From positions 1 through 37,939 of the IMG/VR virus record IMGVR_UViG_3300030118_002976: a stretch of 37,939 bases of DNA; one strand, 5' to 3'. Made by a program: the position numbers and the translations under genes. The stretch's first letter is position 1. Each line of letters starts with the position of its first letter. The stretch is from a virus. This document shows, one piece after another, positions 7,196 through 14,586 of this stretch. The notes beneath the pieces were generated by a model. That model ran no database searches. It saw nothing but the letters and a program-made list of their open reading frames with translations, and had not been told where the DNA came from.

Positions 7196-8533
7196 GTGCG
7201 ATACATCAGCCTGTTTAGCGGAATCGAAGCGGCCACCGTTGCTTGGCATGGTATGGGTTGGAATCCTGTTGCCTTTGCTGACATTGATGAGTTTCCTAGT
7301 GAAGTGTTGCGGCAGCATTATTCACAAGTGCCTAACCTGGGAGATGTAACTGAGGTAGATTGGGATGAGTATAGAGGAAAAGCAGACTTGGTTGTCGGAG
7401 GAAGCCCTTGCCAGTCTTTCTCCATCGCAGGTAAAAGACTTGGATTGGATGACCCACGTGGCAACTTGGCCTTACACTATCTCAAAGTTGTTAGCGCAGT
7501 TCGACCAAGGTGGTTCATCTACGAAAATGTCGTTGGATTATTGTCGAGTGACGAAGGAAGGGATTTTGCAGCCTTTCTCAAAGAAGTGGAAAACATCGGG
7601 TATGGGTTCGCATACCGAGTTCTTGACGCTCAATTCTTCGGAATCCCCCAACGACGCAGAAGATTGTTTGTTGTCGGATGTGCTGATGGGGATTGGAGAA
7701 GTGCAGCAGCGATACTATTTGAGTCCGGCAGCATCGGCAGGTCTACTAAGAAGGTCAATAAAAAGGGGGAAAAATTTGCCACCTTTGCTCAAGAAGGCGT
7801 TAGAGGAACAAGCGAAACTGATGACGGAAGAGGAATAAAGCATTGTTCCGATGTCGCACCAACTCTAACTCATTCTGGTCCACCATACTCACGAACAGGA
7901 CAGACTACCGAAGATGAGGCTATGGTAGTAATGGATGTTACTATACCCATTCACGACAAAGCCACTAGATACAAAGGTGGTGGAGATACTAGAAACGATG
8001 ACGGGGCAGGTAATGGGTTCGGCGTTGCAGATGAAGATTCACCGATGTATACGTTAGATACAAGTTGTAATCATGCGGTATATCAACAATCTGGAATTGA
8101 TTTATTTAATCAAGAAATCACAGGAGATAAGCATTGCCCACTAAGAACTGCGACTGGTCATGGCGCACCCGCAGTAATGGAGAGTAAAACCGTTGCACCC
8201 ACATTAACAGCATCTAATGACCCAAGCCGTAGCCCACAGTCTGCGGAGATAACTAATCAAGTAAAAGCCATTTTTGAAACTACATCCTTGGTAAGAAGAT
8301 TGACTCCTGTGGAATGCGAAAGGTTACAAGGATTTCCAGATAATTATACACAAATAGAATGGAAAGGCAAACCAAAAGAAAAATGCCCTGATGCACCTAG
8401 ATACAAGGCACTTGGCAATAGTATGCCTGTTCCTGTTATGAGATGGATAGGAGAGAGGATTGATTTACTTAACCTCTTAGACCTATCTCAACGAGATTCT
8501 TCCAAGGTATCTAAACAAACTACATTATGGTGA
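7196..8533 (+). CDS. dcm: DNA (cytosine-5) methyltransferase
   Basis: GTG start after GGAGGGG (7182-7188). The ordered C5-methyltransferase motifs are all present: SLFSGIEAA at about residue 5 (AdoMet binding), GGSPCQSFS at about 68-76 with the catalytic Cys, ENVVGL at about 109, QRRRR at about 152, then RRLTPVECERLQGFPDNY at about 367 and ALGNSM at about 405. A long low-conservation stretch (about 180-350) between the catalytic part and the C-terminal motifs holds the target-recognition region; it is typical of phage enzymes of this type. No cognate restriction enzyme is visible, so it probably protects the viral genome from host restriction or marks viral DNA. A second complete reading frame is nested within its first half. 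Confidence 0.93.
   Translation: MRYISLFSGIEAATVAWHGMGWNPVAFADIDEFPSEVLRQHYSQVPNLGDVTEVDWDEYRGKADLVVGGSPCQSFSIAGKRLGLDDPRGNLALHYLKVVSAVRPRWFIYENVVGLLSSDEGRDFAAFLKEVENIGYGFAYRVLDAQFFGIPQRRRRLFVVGCADGDWRSAAAILFESGSIGRSTKKVNKKGEKFATFAQEGVRGTSETDDGRGIKHCSDVAPTLTHSGPPYSRTGQTTEDEAMVVMDVTIPIHDKATRYKGGGDTRNDDGAGNGFGVADEDSPMYTLDTSCNHAVYQQSGIDLFNQEITGDKHCPLRTATGHGAPAVMESKTVAPTLTASNDPSRSPQSAEITNQVKAIFETTSLVRRLTPVECERLQGFPDNYTQIEWKGKPKEKCPDAPRYKALGNSMPVPVMRWIGERIDLLNLLDLSQRDSSKVSKQTTLW
7365..7838 (+). CDS. Nested +1-frame ORF inside dcm, resembling a recurrent phage ORF (157 aa)
   Basis: An ATG-initiated frame of 157 codons lies wholly inside the methyltransferase gene, offset by one base. The protein has distinctive segments: SLSPSQVKDLDWMT (about 18-31), a mid-part GMGSHTEFLTLNSSE (about 78-92), and QQRYYLSPAASAGLLRRSIK (about 114-133) followed by RGKNLPPLLKKALEE. 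From memory, proteins with this plan ('SLSP..vkDL.WMT', 'QRYYLS..ACaGILRRA..RGK.LP') are frequently predicted in phage genomes beside or within cytosine methyltransferase genes. Whether they are expressed, or are carried passively by conservation of the methyltransferase, is not settled by sequence. There is no strong ribosome binding site at 7365. Confidence 0.4.
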   Translation: MSIEEKQTWLSEEALASLSPSQVKDLDWMTHVATWPYTISKLLAQFDQGGSSTKMSLDYCRVTKEGILQPFSKKWKTSGMGSHTEFLTLNSSESPNDAEDCLLSDVLMGIGEVQQRYYLSPAASAGLLRRSIKRGKNLPPLLKKALEEQAKLMTEEE

Positions 8534-8539
8534 TATAAT

Positions 8540-9226
8540 ATGAGCATAACTAATATTGATTGTTATTCTATTTCTCATGAGAAAGAGTATGACTTAGCAA
8601 TGTTAGACCCTCCTTTCGACAAATGGAATGAAATGCAGAAAATACCAGTTAAGGCTAAAACCTATGTGTGTTTTACTAATTTTCAAAATAGACATCATGT
8701 TCAAAATATATTTGGCAATCCTAAGTTTGAGATGATTTGGCATTTCAAAGATGGCCGTTGGGTAAGTAACAAAATGCCAAGACACACACATGAACATATA
8801 CTCATTTACGGTGAATTGAGATATGATGCTTTTACAGGTGAAATAAGTAATAATAGAAAACCAATCAAAAAAGGTAAGGGGAGTATAGGTAGAGATACCG
8901 ATTTAGGAGAGCGAACATATACGCCAAGAGAAAGAAAAATGCTGAACAGTGTTATTGAAATCCCTCGCAATGTTGGAAAAGAATTAGGAGTTTGGGGAAA
9001 ACCCATCGATTTGATATATCCAATAATGAGTTGGCTAACTGAGGAAAATGAATCAGTATGGGATGGTTTTGCAGGTAGTGGAACATTCGGTTGTGTGGCA
9101 AAATCACTATCATTACAGTATGATGGTTTTGAAATTGATAAAGATACTACAATTGCAGCAAACAAAAGAATAGAAGAATATAATCAAAAGAAGCGTGGAA
9201 TAAAAACTCTATTGGATGGTTGGTGA
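8540..9226 (+). CDS. DNA N4/N6 methyltransferase (228 aa)
   Basis: ATG 8540 follows GGTGAT at 8530-8535. Catalytic motif IV is DPPF at residues 23-26, and the AdoMet-binding motif I (WDGFAGSGTFG) lies near the C-terminus at about 173-184, followed by YDGFEID. This order, catalytic motif first, is that of beta-class amino-methyltransferases, which make N6-methyladenine or N4-methylcytosine. At 228 residues it is short and has little room for a target-recognition domain; the middle third (HFKDGRWVSNKM through RTYTPRERKML) probably serves. It follows the cytosine methyltransferase with a six-base gap, so the virus carries two base-modifying activities side by side. Confidence 0.88.
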   Translation: MSITNIDCYSISHEKEYDLAMLDPPFDKWNEMQKIPVKAKTYVCFTNFQNRHHVQNIFGNPKFEMIWHFKDGRWVSNKMPRHTHEHILIYGELRYDAFTGEISNNRKPIKKGKGSIGRDTDLGERTYTPRERKMLNSVIEIPRNVGKELGVWGKPIDLIYPIMSWLTEENESVWDGFAGSGTFGCVAKSLSLQYDGFEIDKDTTIAANKRIEEYNQKKRGIKTLLDGW

Positions 9227-9230
9227 AGAT

Positions 9231-10331
9231 ATGGCTCTATTCAATCATTTTCCACGTGAAATAGATATGCGTGTGAGGAAGGTTGTAAAGAATCGTAAGC
9301 AGTTAGAGGATTACATCAAAAAGACAAACGGTAAAGCGAATCTAACAACTACTGTGTATGGGTTTAGAGATTTGAAAACTAAAGGAAATAGATGTGAATA
9401 TAATACTGCAATAATACCTCACTTTGTTATGGATTTTGATGCAGACCAAGCGGTGAGAGTGTGTGAGATGGACCAGGAAGAAGCACAAAGAAAGTGTTGT
9501 AATGAAGTTCACACAGTATCAAGATATTTGCGTCATGAGGGGATAAATCATGCCGTTTGGTTCACTGGGGGAGGATTCCATATTTGGGTTAAACTAGACA
9601 AAGAGTATATCTTGCCACCTAATAGAATGGCAGATTTGTTGTTTAGTGGCAGAATGCTAATCAATAATTGGGTAAAGAGATTTAATCTAAACACATTAGA
9701 CCCAGTTGTATCTTTTAGGCCAGATAGACATATAAGAATACCAAACACATACAATTTCAAAAGACAGATATGGGGAATACCAATAACTCATGAACATTTG
9801 ATTGAAGGTTGGGATTATATTGTCAGTAAAGCGCAAACCCCCAATCCAGGTATGCACTTGTTTAAAGGCAGGGGGTTGGAAATAGAAATTGTAGAAAGAG
9901 ACTCAATCAATCTTTTTGAAACAGGGTGGGATGCAAAAGCAAACACTTTCAAAATGGATGAGATTAACATAGACATTGAAAATATAAACAATATCCCAAT
10001 GTTGCCTTGTTTAGCACAGGCCGCTTGTGAAAAGGGCAGCAATCCTCCACACAAGCCACGTTCTTATCTTATGATGTATCTTATGGATTATTATCGCAAT
10101 TTTGCTCGACCACCAAGAGACTCTAAGGTTTCTAATGATAAAGTTTTGACATTATCTCACGCTTTCATTCGGTCACTGGAATGGGCAGATTATAGCCCAG
10201 TCGAAACCAACAAGTATCTAGTTCACGGTGTAGAAAAATACTACAAGACTCCAACTTGCCCCACGATATATAGTGAGGGTTTATGTGTGGGTAAATGCCC
10301 ATATTATGATAACAAAGGTGCATCAGTATGA
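9231..10331 (+). CDS. One-chain AEP primase: PriS-like catalytic part with PriL-like cysteine domain (366 aa)
   Basis: ATG 9231 is preferred (GGTGA at 9222-9226); an upstream in-frame ATG at 9216 is possible. The catalytic part shows the archaeo-eukaryotic primase pattern: HFVMDFDAD (about 64-72, metal-binding Asp), WFTGGGFHIWVKL (about 110-122, the sGxGxH motif), then DRHIRIPNTYNFKR (about 165-178). After a spacer, the C-terminal ~105 residues have LPC near 260 and TCPTI...LCVGKC near 342-356: four cysteines in the order used by the 4Fe-4S domain of the large primase subunit. This would place both halves of an archaeal primase in one polypeptide, as known for Nanoarchaeum equitans and some plasmid and viral primases. 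It would make primers for viral DNA synthesis. Confidence 0.75.
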   Translation: MALFNHFPREIDMRVRKVVKNRKQLEDYIKKTNGKANLTTTVYGFRDLKTKGNRCEYNTAIIPHFVMDFDADQAVRVCEMDQEEAQRKCCNEVHTVSRYLRHEGINHAVWFTGGGFHIWVKLDKEYILPPNRMADLLFSGRMLINNWVKRFNLNTLDPVVSFRPDRHIRIPNTYNFKRQIWGIPITHEHLIEGWDYIVSKAQTPNPGMHLFKGRGLEIEIVERDSINLFETGWDAKANTFKMDEINIDIENINNIPMLPCLAQAACEKGSNPPHKPRSYLMMYLMDYYRNFARPPRDSKVSNDKVLTLSHAFIRSLEWADYSPVETNKYLVHGVEKYYKTPTCPTIYSEGLCVGKCPYYDNKGASV

Positions 10332-10585
10332 CAGACGAAGATGAAGAAAAGAAATTGGCAGAATTAAGAAAAAAGAAAGCGGCAGAAATGTTGAAGCAGC
10401 ATCATAATGGTGAAGTATCACCGGAACTGATGAAATGGCGTTTTAGGTCATCTAACAATGGTTTCTTTGAGATATGTCAATACGATAACATGATTGCAGC
10501 AACCTCCGACCCTAACTGGGCGGCTTTAGTATGTGATTTGTTAAACTCACTAGAATTACATCAAGAGGCGAATATTGATGGATGA
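10328..10585 (+). CDS. Hypothetical protein with charged N-terminal helix (85 aa)
   Basis: The ATG overlaps the primase stop by four bases. Residues 2-25 alternate acidic and lysine-rich blocks (DEDEEKKLAELRKKKAAEML) and should form a helix or short coiled coil. The rest (from about 34) is a small globular segment with WRFRSSNNGFFEICQYDNMI and a final helix WAALVCDLLNSLELH. I know no family. Its position between the primase and the XPF-like nuclease suggests a small replication accessory. Confidence 0.6.
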   Translation: MTDEDEEKKLAELRKKKAAEMLKQHHNGEVSPELMKWRFRSSNNGFFEICQYDNMIAATSDPNWAALVCDLLNSLELHQEANIDG

Positions 10586-11288
10586 CAAAAGAATACTGTT
10601 CATCGACAATAGAGAACGTTCAGGATTAGAGAAATTAGTTATCAAATACTGTGAGAAAAACAAACTCAAGTATCAAATGCGTCAAACCTTGATAACAGAC
10701 TATTCTTTTGCAGATGTGGGGATAGAAGCAAAATCGATGGAGGACTATTTTGGTAGTCTTTATTCTGGTCATTTAGAAAGGCAATTGCAGAACCTAGAGG
10801 ACAATTATAATTCAGCCATATTAGTTATACATGGAACGATTGATAAATATATCACAAAGGCTAGAAAAGGTGGAAAAAAGATACCATTTGTTCAAGCATT
10901 CAATAGGTTCATTGGTTCAATAGCGAGATGGAACACAGACTACGATATATCAATTCTTATATTTCCAGATAAGTCTGCTGCGGCTAGATTCATCTGTAAG
11001 AGATTTGAAAAGCATGGCACATTAGGCTCATCTTCAACATATAGGTTGTTGAGAAAAACATCAACAGAAGATATGAGGATAGACATTCTAAGGAGTGCAG
11101 GTTGTAGTCAAGCAATAGCAAAACGATTGTTAGATGAGCATGGCTCAGTCATAGAGATATGCGGCCTTACTGCGGAAGAACTGCAAAAGGTCGAAGGCAT
11201 TGGCAAGGTTCGTGCTAAGAGGATTGTAGAAGCATTCAACAGTGAAACTGCAATAGTCCAAGAGAAAGTAAAAATGTCAAGGGCATGA
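10578..11288 (+). CDS. XPF/ERCC4-family nuclease with helix-hairpin-helix (236 aa)
   Basis: ATG 10578 (a TTG three bases earlier is also in frame). The N-terminal nuclease fold has FIDNRERSGL (about 8-17, the 'vDxRE' motif), TDYSFADVGIEAKSMEDYFG (about 40-59) in place of 'GDY....giERKxxxDf', and a central helix-rich section. Residues Asp10, Glu50, Lys52 and Asp56 are kept but the Arg of the ERK motif is Ala (EAK). The C-terminal part (about 167-218) has two helix-hairpin-helix units, including LQKVEGIGKVRAKRIV, for DNA-backbone binding. This matches the nuclease half of archaeal XPF/Hef and related viral proteins that cut branched or flapped DNA, so a role in replication-fork or recombination processing is likely. 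Confidence 0.8.
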   Translation: MDDKRILFIDNRERSGLEKLVIKYCEKNKLKYQMRQTLITDYSFADVGIEAKSMEDYFGSLYSGHLERQLQNLEDNYNSAILVIHGTIDKYITKARKGGKKIPFVQAFNRFIGSIARWNTDYDISILIFPDKSAAARFICKRFEKHGTLGSSSTYRLLRKTSTEDMRIDILRSAGCSQAIAKRLLDEHGSVIEICGLTAEELQKVEGIGKVRAKRIVEAFNSETAIVQEKVKMSRA

Positions 11289-11336
11289 TTAAGTGAGGCT
11301 TGATAAACCCTGCAAGTAGTGGATTGACTTACCCAA

Positions 11337-11630
11337 ATGAAACGAAGTGATATGATGAGTATAGAATACATAGGAGAAATAAAAACATGGAGAGATAGAG
11401 TAAATGGAGTTAGTTATTTTTCGGCAAGAGTATATGATTTAAACAGAAACTTGTTGAAAGCAATACCATTTCAAAATGGTTACGGCGACCATCCAAAAGA
11501 TACCTGCATTGCATGGATTAATGGGATGAACGAAACGCACCAACATAAATTTGAGTTGTCAAAGAAAATTTACTTTAATCAACAAAAATCAACTAAAAAA
11601 GAATGTGTTGCTTTTGGCAAAGGAGAGTGA
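11337..11630 (+). CDS. Hypothetical small protein (97 aa)
   Basis: Three in-frame ATGs (11337, 11352, 11355) compete, and none has a strong ribosome binding site; the later pair stands behind AAGTGAT. The gene follows a 48-base non-coding gap (11289-11336), one of the larger gaps in the block, where a promoter could sit, though I see no clear BRE/TATA pair. The protein is beta-rich (IEYIGEIKTW, VSYFSARVYDLNRNLL, FQNGYG) with a helix CIAWINGM and a Lys-rich end. It resembles small conserved proteins of unknown function in tailed viruses; no role can be assigned. Confidence 0.55.
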   Translation: MKRSDMMSIEYIGEIKTWRDRVNGVSYFSARVYDLNRNLLKAIPFQNGYGDHPKDTCIAWINGMNETHQHKFELSKKIYFNQQKSTKKECVAFGKGE

Positions 11631-11634
11631 CTGA

Positions 11635-13086
11635 ATGTTGTTGAAGCCATCTTCTGGAAGCGGGGAGAGAAAATGGAACGACTACGGAGTTGTGAAAACA
11701 CCATACGAGGGCAGCAAATTTATCAAGGAATATGTAGAGCGATTTAACACAGTATCTTTCTTCAATGAATACGCAGGTTTGTTATCTATATTCTATGTAT
11801 TTGGTCAGGTCCTTGCACCGTATGTGAGAATACCAATACATGGTAGCCATCTTGATACAAGAGTCCATGTCTACTGGATTCAGCAATCAAGAACAGGTAA
11901 GTCAGCAGCATACGAGTTCACAAAGAAACTATTGGCAGCCTGTGACATTGAAGCGGCTAAATTTACATCCGGTTCGGATGCAGGTTTGTTAGGTCACGTT
12001 AGAGAAGAACCGGAGTTTGATGACGATGGTAAGCCAACTGGAAAAGTGAAATATATCATAGAAAAGGGATTGCTGAATGGTTACAAAACATTACTATTCG
12101 ATGAAGCAAGCGTATTATTAGATGATAAGAAAGCATACTTTTCCGAGAAAATTTTGTATCTACAAGAGGCAATGGCCCCTATCGGTTCGGCAACTAATGA
12201 TTTGGCTAAGATATTGAAGCATGGAAATATACAGGTTGTATCTGGTGTATCTATATGGGCTACTACATTTCCTCCAAAAGATATTATGCACCATGTATTA
12301 GAAAAAGGATTCTTTCAAAGAGTGTTCTTGTATCAAAACGATGTTAGCAATGAGCAAAGACAAACAACCAGTGAGCATAGATTAAGCGGAACTTATGTTC
12401 CTGTTCCCGATAAAGTATGGGGCTATGACCAAATTGCAGAATTTATACTGGGTAGGAGGAATGATGTAAGAGATAGATTGCTCAAGGCTGCAAAGATGAC
12501 CGTAGATGAATGGGAGGCGTTAGAGGACCATGAAAGGGATGAAATATCTAACAGACATTGCTATGACATATATACTGTTGATGAATCATATCATGCAGCG
12601 TTATTGAATGCAACATCGGACTACTATGAGATTGTCAATCAAATAAGAGATGTGAATGTTAGAGAAACCGCTACATCATTCATTCCTAATCTTGAGAATT
12701 ATACAATTACATTTTCAAATATAATTGCTACTATCATGGGTAGTTCTGTAATTACTGCTGACCATGTGATGATGTCTACTGAAATCATATTTGATAACCT
12801 TCACAATCTAGTTATATGGTTGGAACAGAAGCAAGATTTCAAGGCTAAGAAAAAGAGAGATTCATCATTACATGAATGGAAGTTATCATACGGCAAGTGT
12901 AAGAGGATGATACATACACGGTCAAAGCGTGAGTGCGTATCTAAAAAAGAATTAGAGAAAGTCTATGCGGTGGACCAGGGAGTAAGTGTAAAAACTGCTC
13001 AAAGGCGTTTGTCAAAATTAACAGAATCTCCCGATGCAGATAGGTTGATGGATGGTAGAAATGCCTTCATTGCTCTTAACTGGTGA
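11635..13086 (+). CDS. AAA+ helicase-like ATPase (MCM/DUF3987-like) with C-terminal winged helix (483 aa)
   Basis: ATG 11635 follows AAAGGAGAG. A P-loop VYWIQQSRTGKSAAYEF lies at about 79-95, and LLFDEASVL (about 154-162) is the Walker B strand. A sensor-1-like strand SIWATTFPP and then EKGFFQRVFLY (about 222-232) occupy the place of the 'sRFD' arginine-finger segment of MCM and DUF3987 proteins. The C-terminus (KKELEKVYAVDQ, SVKTAQRRLSKL) reads as a winged helix, also found at the end of MCM. The first glycine of the Walker A motif is replaced (Q where GxxxxGKS has G). With the primase upstream it is the best candidate for the replicative helicase of this virus. A DUF3987-type primase-helicase partner is an equally good label. 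Confidence 0.55.
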   Translation: MLLKPSSGSGERKWNDYGVVKTPYEGSKFIKEYVERFNTVSFFNEYAGLLSIFYVFGQVLAPYVRIPIHGSHLDTRVHVYWIQQSRTGKSAAYEFTKKLLAACDIEAAKFTSGSDAGLLGHVREEPEFDDDGKPTGKVKYIIEKGLLNGYKTLLFDEASVLLDDKKAYFSEKILYLQEAMAPIGSATNDLAKILKHGNIQVVSGVSIWATTFPPKDIMHHVLEKGFFQRVFLYQNDVSNEQRQTTSEHRLSGTYVPVPDKVWGYDQIAEFILGRRNDVRDRLLKAAKMTVDEWEALEDHERDEISNRHCYDIYTVDESYHAALLNATSDYYEIVNQIRDVNVRETATSFIPNLENYTITFSNIIATIMGSSVITADHVMMSTEIIFDNLHNLVIWLEQKQDFKAKKKRDSSLHEWKLSYGKCKRMIHTRSKRECVSKKELEKVYAVDQGVSVKTAQRRLSKLTESPDADRLMDGRNAFIALNW

Positions 13087-13090
13087 ACCT

Positions 13091-13270
13091 ATGAAGAACT
13101 ACAAAGATAAGGTCTTACAGACCTGCAAAAATTGTTCTGCGAATGTCTTAGCAATTAGGATAAACGGCTTTTATGCGGGAAGTCGTGATAGAATCTTTTT
13201 ATGGGAATGTCCTATCTGCGGTTCAATATGGCGAAAGCCTAGACCTGTGGTGAAAGAGGATGTTTTGTGA
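13091..13270 (+). CDS. Small zinc-ribbon protein (59 aa)
   Basis: The start is ATG 13091: GGTGA at 13082-13086 stands four bases upstream, overlapping the stop of the helicase-like gene. CKNC at about residues 11-14 and CPIC at about 40-43 form a classical four-cysteine zinc ribbon around a basic strand (NVLAIRINGF) and an aromatic strand (IFLWEC). Such ribbons are common in transcription and replication accessory proteins. The short C-terminus is basic. It overlaps the next gene by 11 bases. Confidence 0.65.
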   Translation: MKNYKDKVLQTCKNCSANVLAIRINGFYAGSRDRIFLWECPICGSIWRKPRPVVKEDVL

Positions 13271-13790
13271 TTGTGATACTTGTATTCTCTTAACAAAGGC
13301 AGTAATGAGGCGAGAAAAGAATCCATCTCCAGATGCCAAAGCAGGTAAAATGAGTTGCTTAACTTGTGGAGGCAAAGGTAGTGCAGTTGCTTGTAAGGAT
13401 TGTGGATATACCCAAATGCCAATGGGCAAGTTTAGAGTATCGAAACCAAGCACAAGTCAAAGGAATCCAACATTTGGCAAGAGTGAGGAATTGTTAGTGT
13501 CTGTATTACTCAAGGGAAAGAAAAAGTCCAAGCCGTTTCATGGCTACAATCCAAATAGACATAGCCGTAAAGGTGGACTAAATGCAAAAGGAAGAGCCAA
13601 ATTCAAAAGAGAAACAGGGGCTAATCTCAAGCCACCTGTCACCACAAAACCAAGCAAACTAAAGCCTGGCTCTAAGAAAGCCAAGAGGCGTAAATCATTC
13701 TGTGCAAGAATGAGTGGAGTAAAAGGACCGACCAGTAAAGGCGGTAAATTAACACCGAAAGGTGCAGCATTGAAAAGGTGGAACTGCTAA
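13260..13790 (+). CDS. Basic zinc-binding protein with a recurrent viral C-terminal module (176 aa)
   Basis: ATG 13260 with GGTGA upstream. The N-terminal third carries cysteines in a DnaJ-like zinc arrangement (CDCDTC, then CLTCGG and CKDCGY). The remainder is very basic: KGGLNAKGRAKFKRETGANL (about 107-126), KPGSKKAKRRKSFCARMSGV (about 138-157), and a final TPKGAALKRWNC. I recall this two-part C-terminal signature ('KGRA.yKRetGa.LKpPv' and 'KRRKSFCARMsG...ALrkWNC') from many phage and virus proteins of unknown function, some labelled DUF6321; that label needs a database check. The strong positive charge suggests nucleic-acid binding or a virion-internal protein. It opens the run of small genes that ends the plus block. 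Confidence 0.7.
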   Translation: MFCDCDTCILLTKAVMRREKNPSPDAKAGKMSCLTCGGKGSAVACKDCGYTQMPMGKFRVSKPSTSQRNPTFGKSEELLVSVLLKGKKKSKPFHGYNPNRHSRKGGLNAKGRAKFKRETGANLKPPVTTKPSKLKPGSKKAKRRKSFCARMSGVKGPTSKGGKLTPKGAALKRWNC

Positions 13791-14005
13791 TGGATAAAAT
13801 ATTTGATGCTACTTGGAACTTGATGAAAGAGGACATCATCTCTATGTCCGATATAGAAATGATGGTAAAAGAAGTGCATGACCTTGTTCAAATCCAAGGC
13901 GCACACCCAATGCAAGCGGCAGCAATGGTAGCCGAAGCAAATTATCCAGACCAAAGAAAATTAGGTAGAACCTTATTCGCAGAATATGTAAAAATGATGA
14001 GTTGA
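13790..14005 (+). CDS. Small FxxAW-motif helical protein (71 aa)
   Basis: ATG 13790 overlaps the preceding stop by one base and has AAGGTGG upstream. It begins MDKIFDATWNLMKED, a variant of the FxxAWxxxK peptide that also opens four other proteins in this neighbourhood. The rest is helical and methionine-rich (DIEMMVKEVHDLVQIQ, PMQAAAMVAEANYP, LFAEYVKMM). No known fold is apparent. The shared N-terminus suggests a common partner or targeting mechanism. Confidence 0.65.
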   Translation: MDKIFDATWNLMKEDIISMSDIEMMVKEVHDLVQIQGAHPMQAAAMVAEANYPDQRKLGRTLFAEYVKMMS

Positions 14006-14009
14006 TGAT

Positions 14010-14237
14010 ATGACAAGTTTTGAAGAAGCGTGGTATTTGTTAAAAGCAGAAATGAGTGAAAAAGAGCATGAAAAGAAAATTATTTCTTGCTTGAAAAAAA
14101 GAGGCGGTGCGGCTAGTTTAGGTGATTGTGCTAAAGAATGTGGCGTATCGAGTGCTGAGTGCAAAAAAGTAATTGACAGAATGGATAATGTAAAATTCTC
14201 CCCGCATGGCGATGTAGTTTTAATGGAGGGGTTGTGA
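14010..14237 (+). CDS. FxxAW-motif protein with winged-helix domain (75 aa)
   Basis: It starts MTSFEEAWYLLKAEM, the FxxAW peptide. Residues about 20-72 look like a winged helix: helix KKIISCLKKRGG, helix LGDCAKECGV, recognition helix SAECKKVIDRMD, then a short wing (VKFSPHGDVVLMEG). Winged helices of this size usually bind DNA and act as regulators. The N-terminal peptide is thus joined to a domain quite unlike those of its neighbours. The ribosome binding site is weak (GATGAT directly upstream), so coupling to the previous gene (four-base gap) is likely. Confidence 0.65.
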   Translation: MTSFEEAWYLLKAEMSEKEHEKKIISCLKKRGGAASLGDCAKECGVSSAECKKVIDRMDNVKFSPHGDVVLMEGL

Positions 14238-14238
14238 A

Positions 14239-14586
14239 ATGAGCCAAGGAATATTTGATACAGCATGGGATAGCATATTGAAAAACGATATTCGTCTTAC
14301 GCCAATTTATCTTCATTTGATGGATATGGGCATGACAGGCGACCAAATTGAAAACCTAACACTAAGAGAGGTAGAGAAAATTTTAGACGGAGAGGGTGTT
14401 GTAAAATCGGATGATAAAGGTGACAATGCCCCAACTAACCCAAGTCTTTGGGCGCAAGCCAAATCAAAGGCACGTTCTAAATTCAAAGTATATCCTTCTG
14501 CTTATGCTAACGGTTGGGCTGCTAAATGGTATAAATCAAAAGGTGGCGGCTGGAAGAAAAAGAGTAAGAAGGGGAAGAAAAAATGA
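14239..14586 (+). CDS. FxxAW-motif protein with a YPSAYANGWAAKWYK module (115 aa)
   Basis: GGAGGGG at 14225-14231 precedes the ATG. The N-terminus is MSQGIFDTAWDSILKND (the FxxAW peptide), followed by a helical part (LREVEKILDGEG). The C-terminal ~45 residues, from NPSLWAQAKSKARSKFKVYP to AYANGWAAKWYKSKGGGW, form a module I recognise from many virus proteins of unknown function, often as the C-terminal cap of small basic proteins. The tail is a lysine run (KKKSKKGKKK). DNA binding or packaging inside the virion is a reasonable guess; nothing in the sequence proves it. Confidence 0.7.
   Translation: MSQGIFDTAWDSILKNDIRLTPIYLHLMDMGMTGDQIENLTLREVEKILDGEGVVKSDDKGDNAPTNPSLWAQAKSKARSKFKVYPSAYANGWAAKWYKSKGGGWKKKSKKGKKK

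Noticed and set aside
11289-11336. Promoter in the 48-base gap before the 97-residue gene
   Set aside because: TTGATAAA is a weak TATA candidate, but no convincing BRE element accompanies it, so I did not annotate a promoter.
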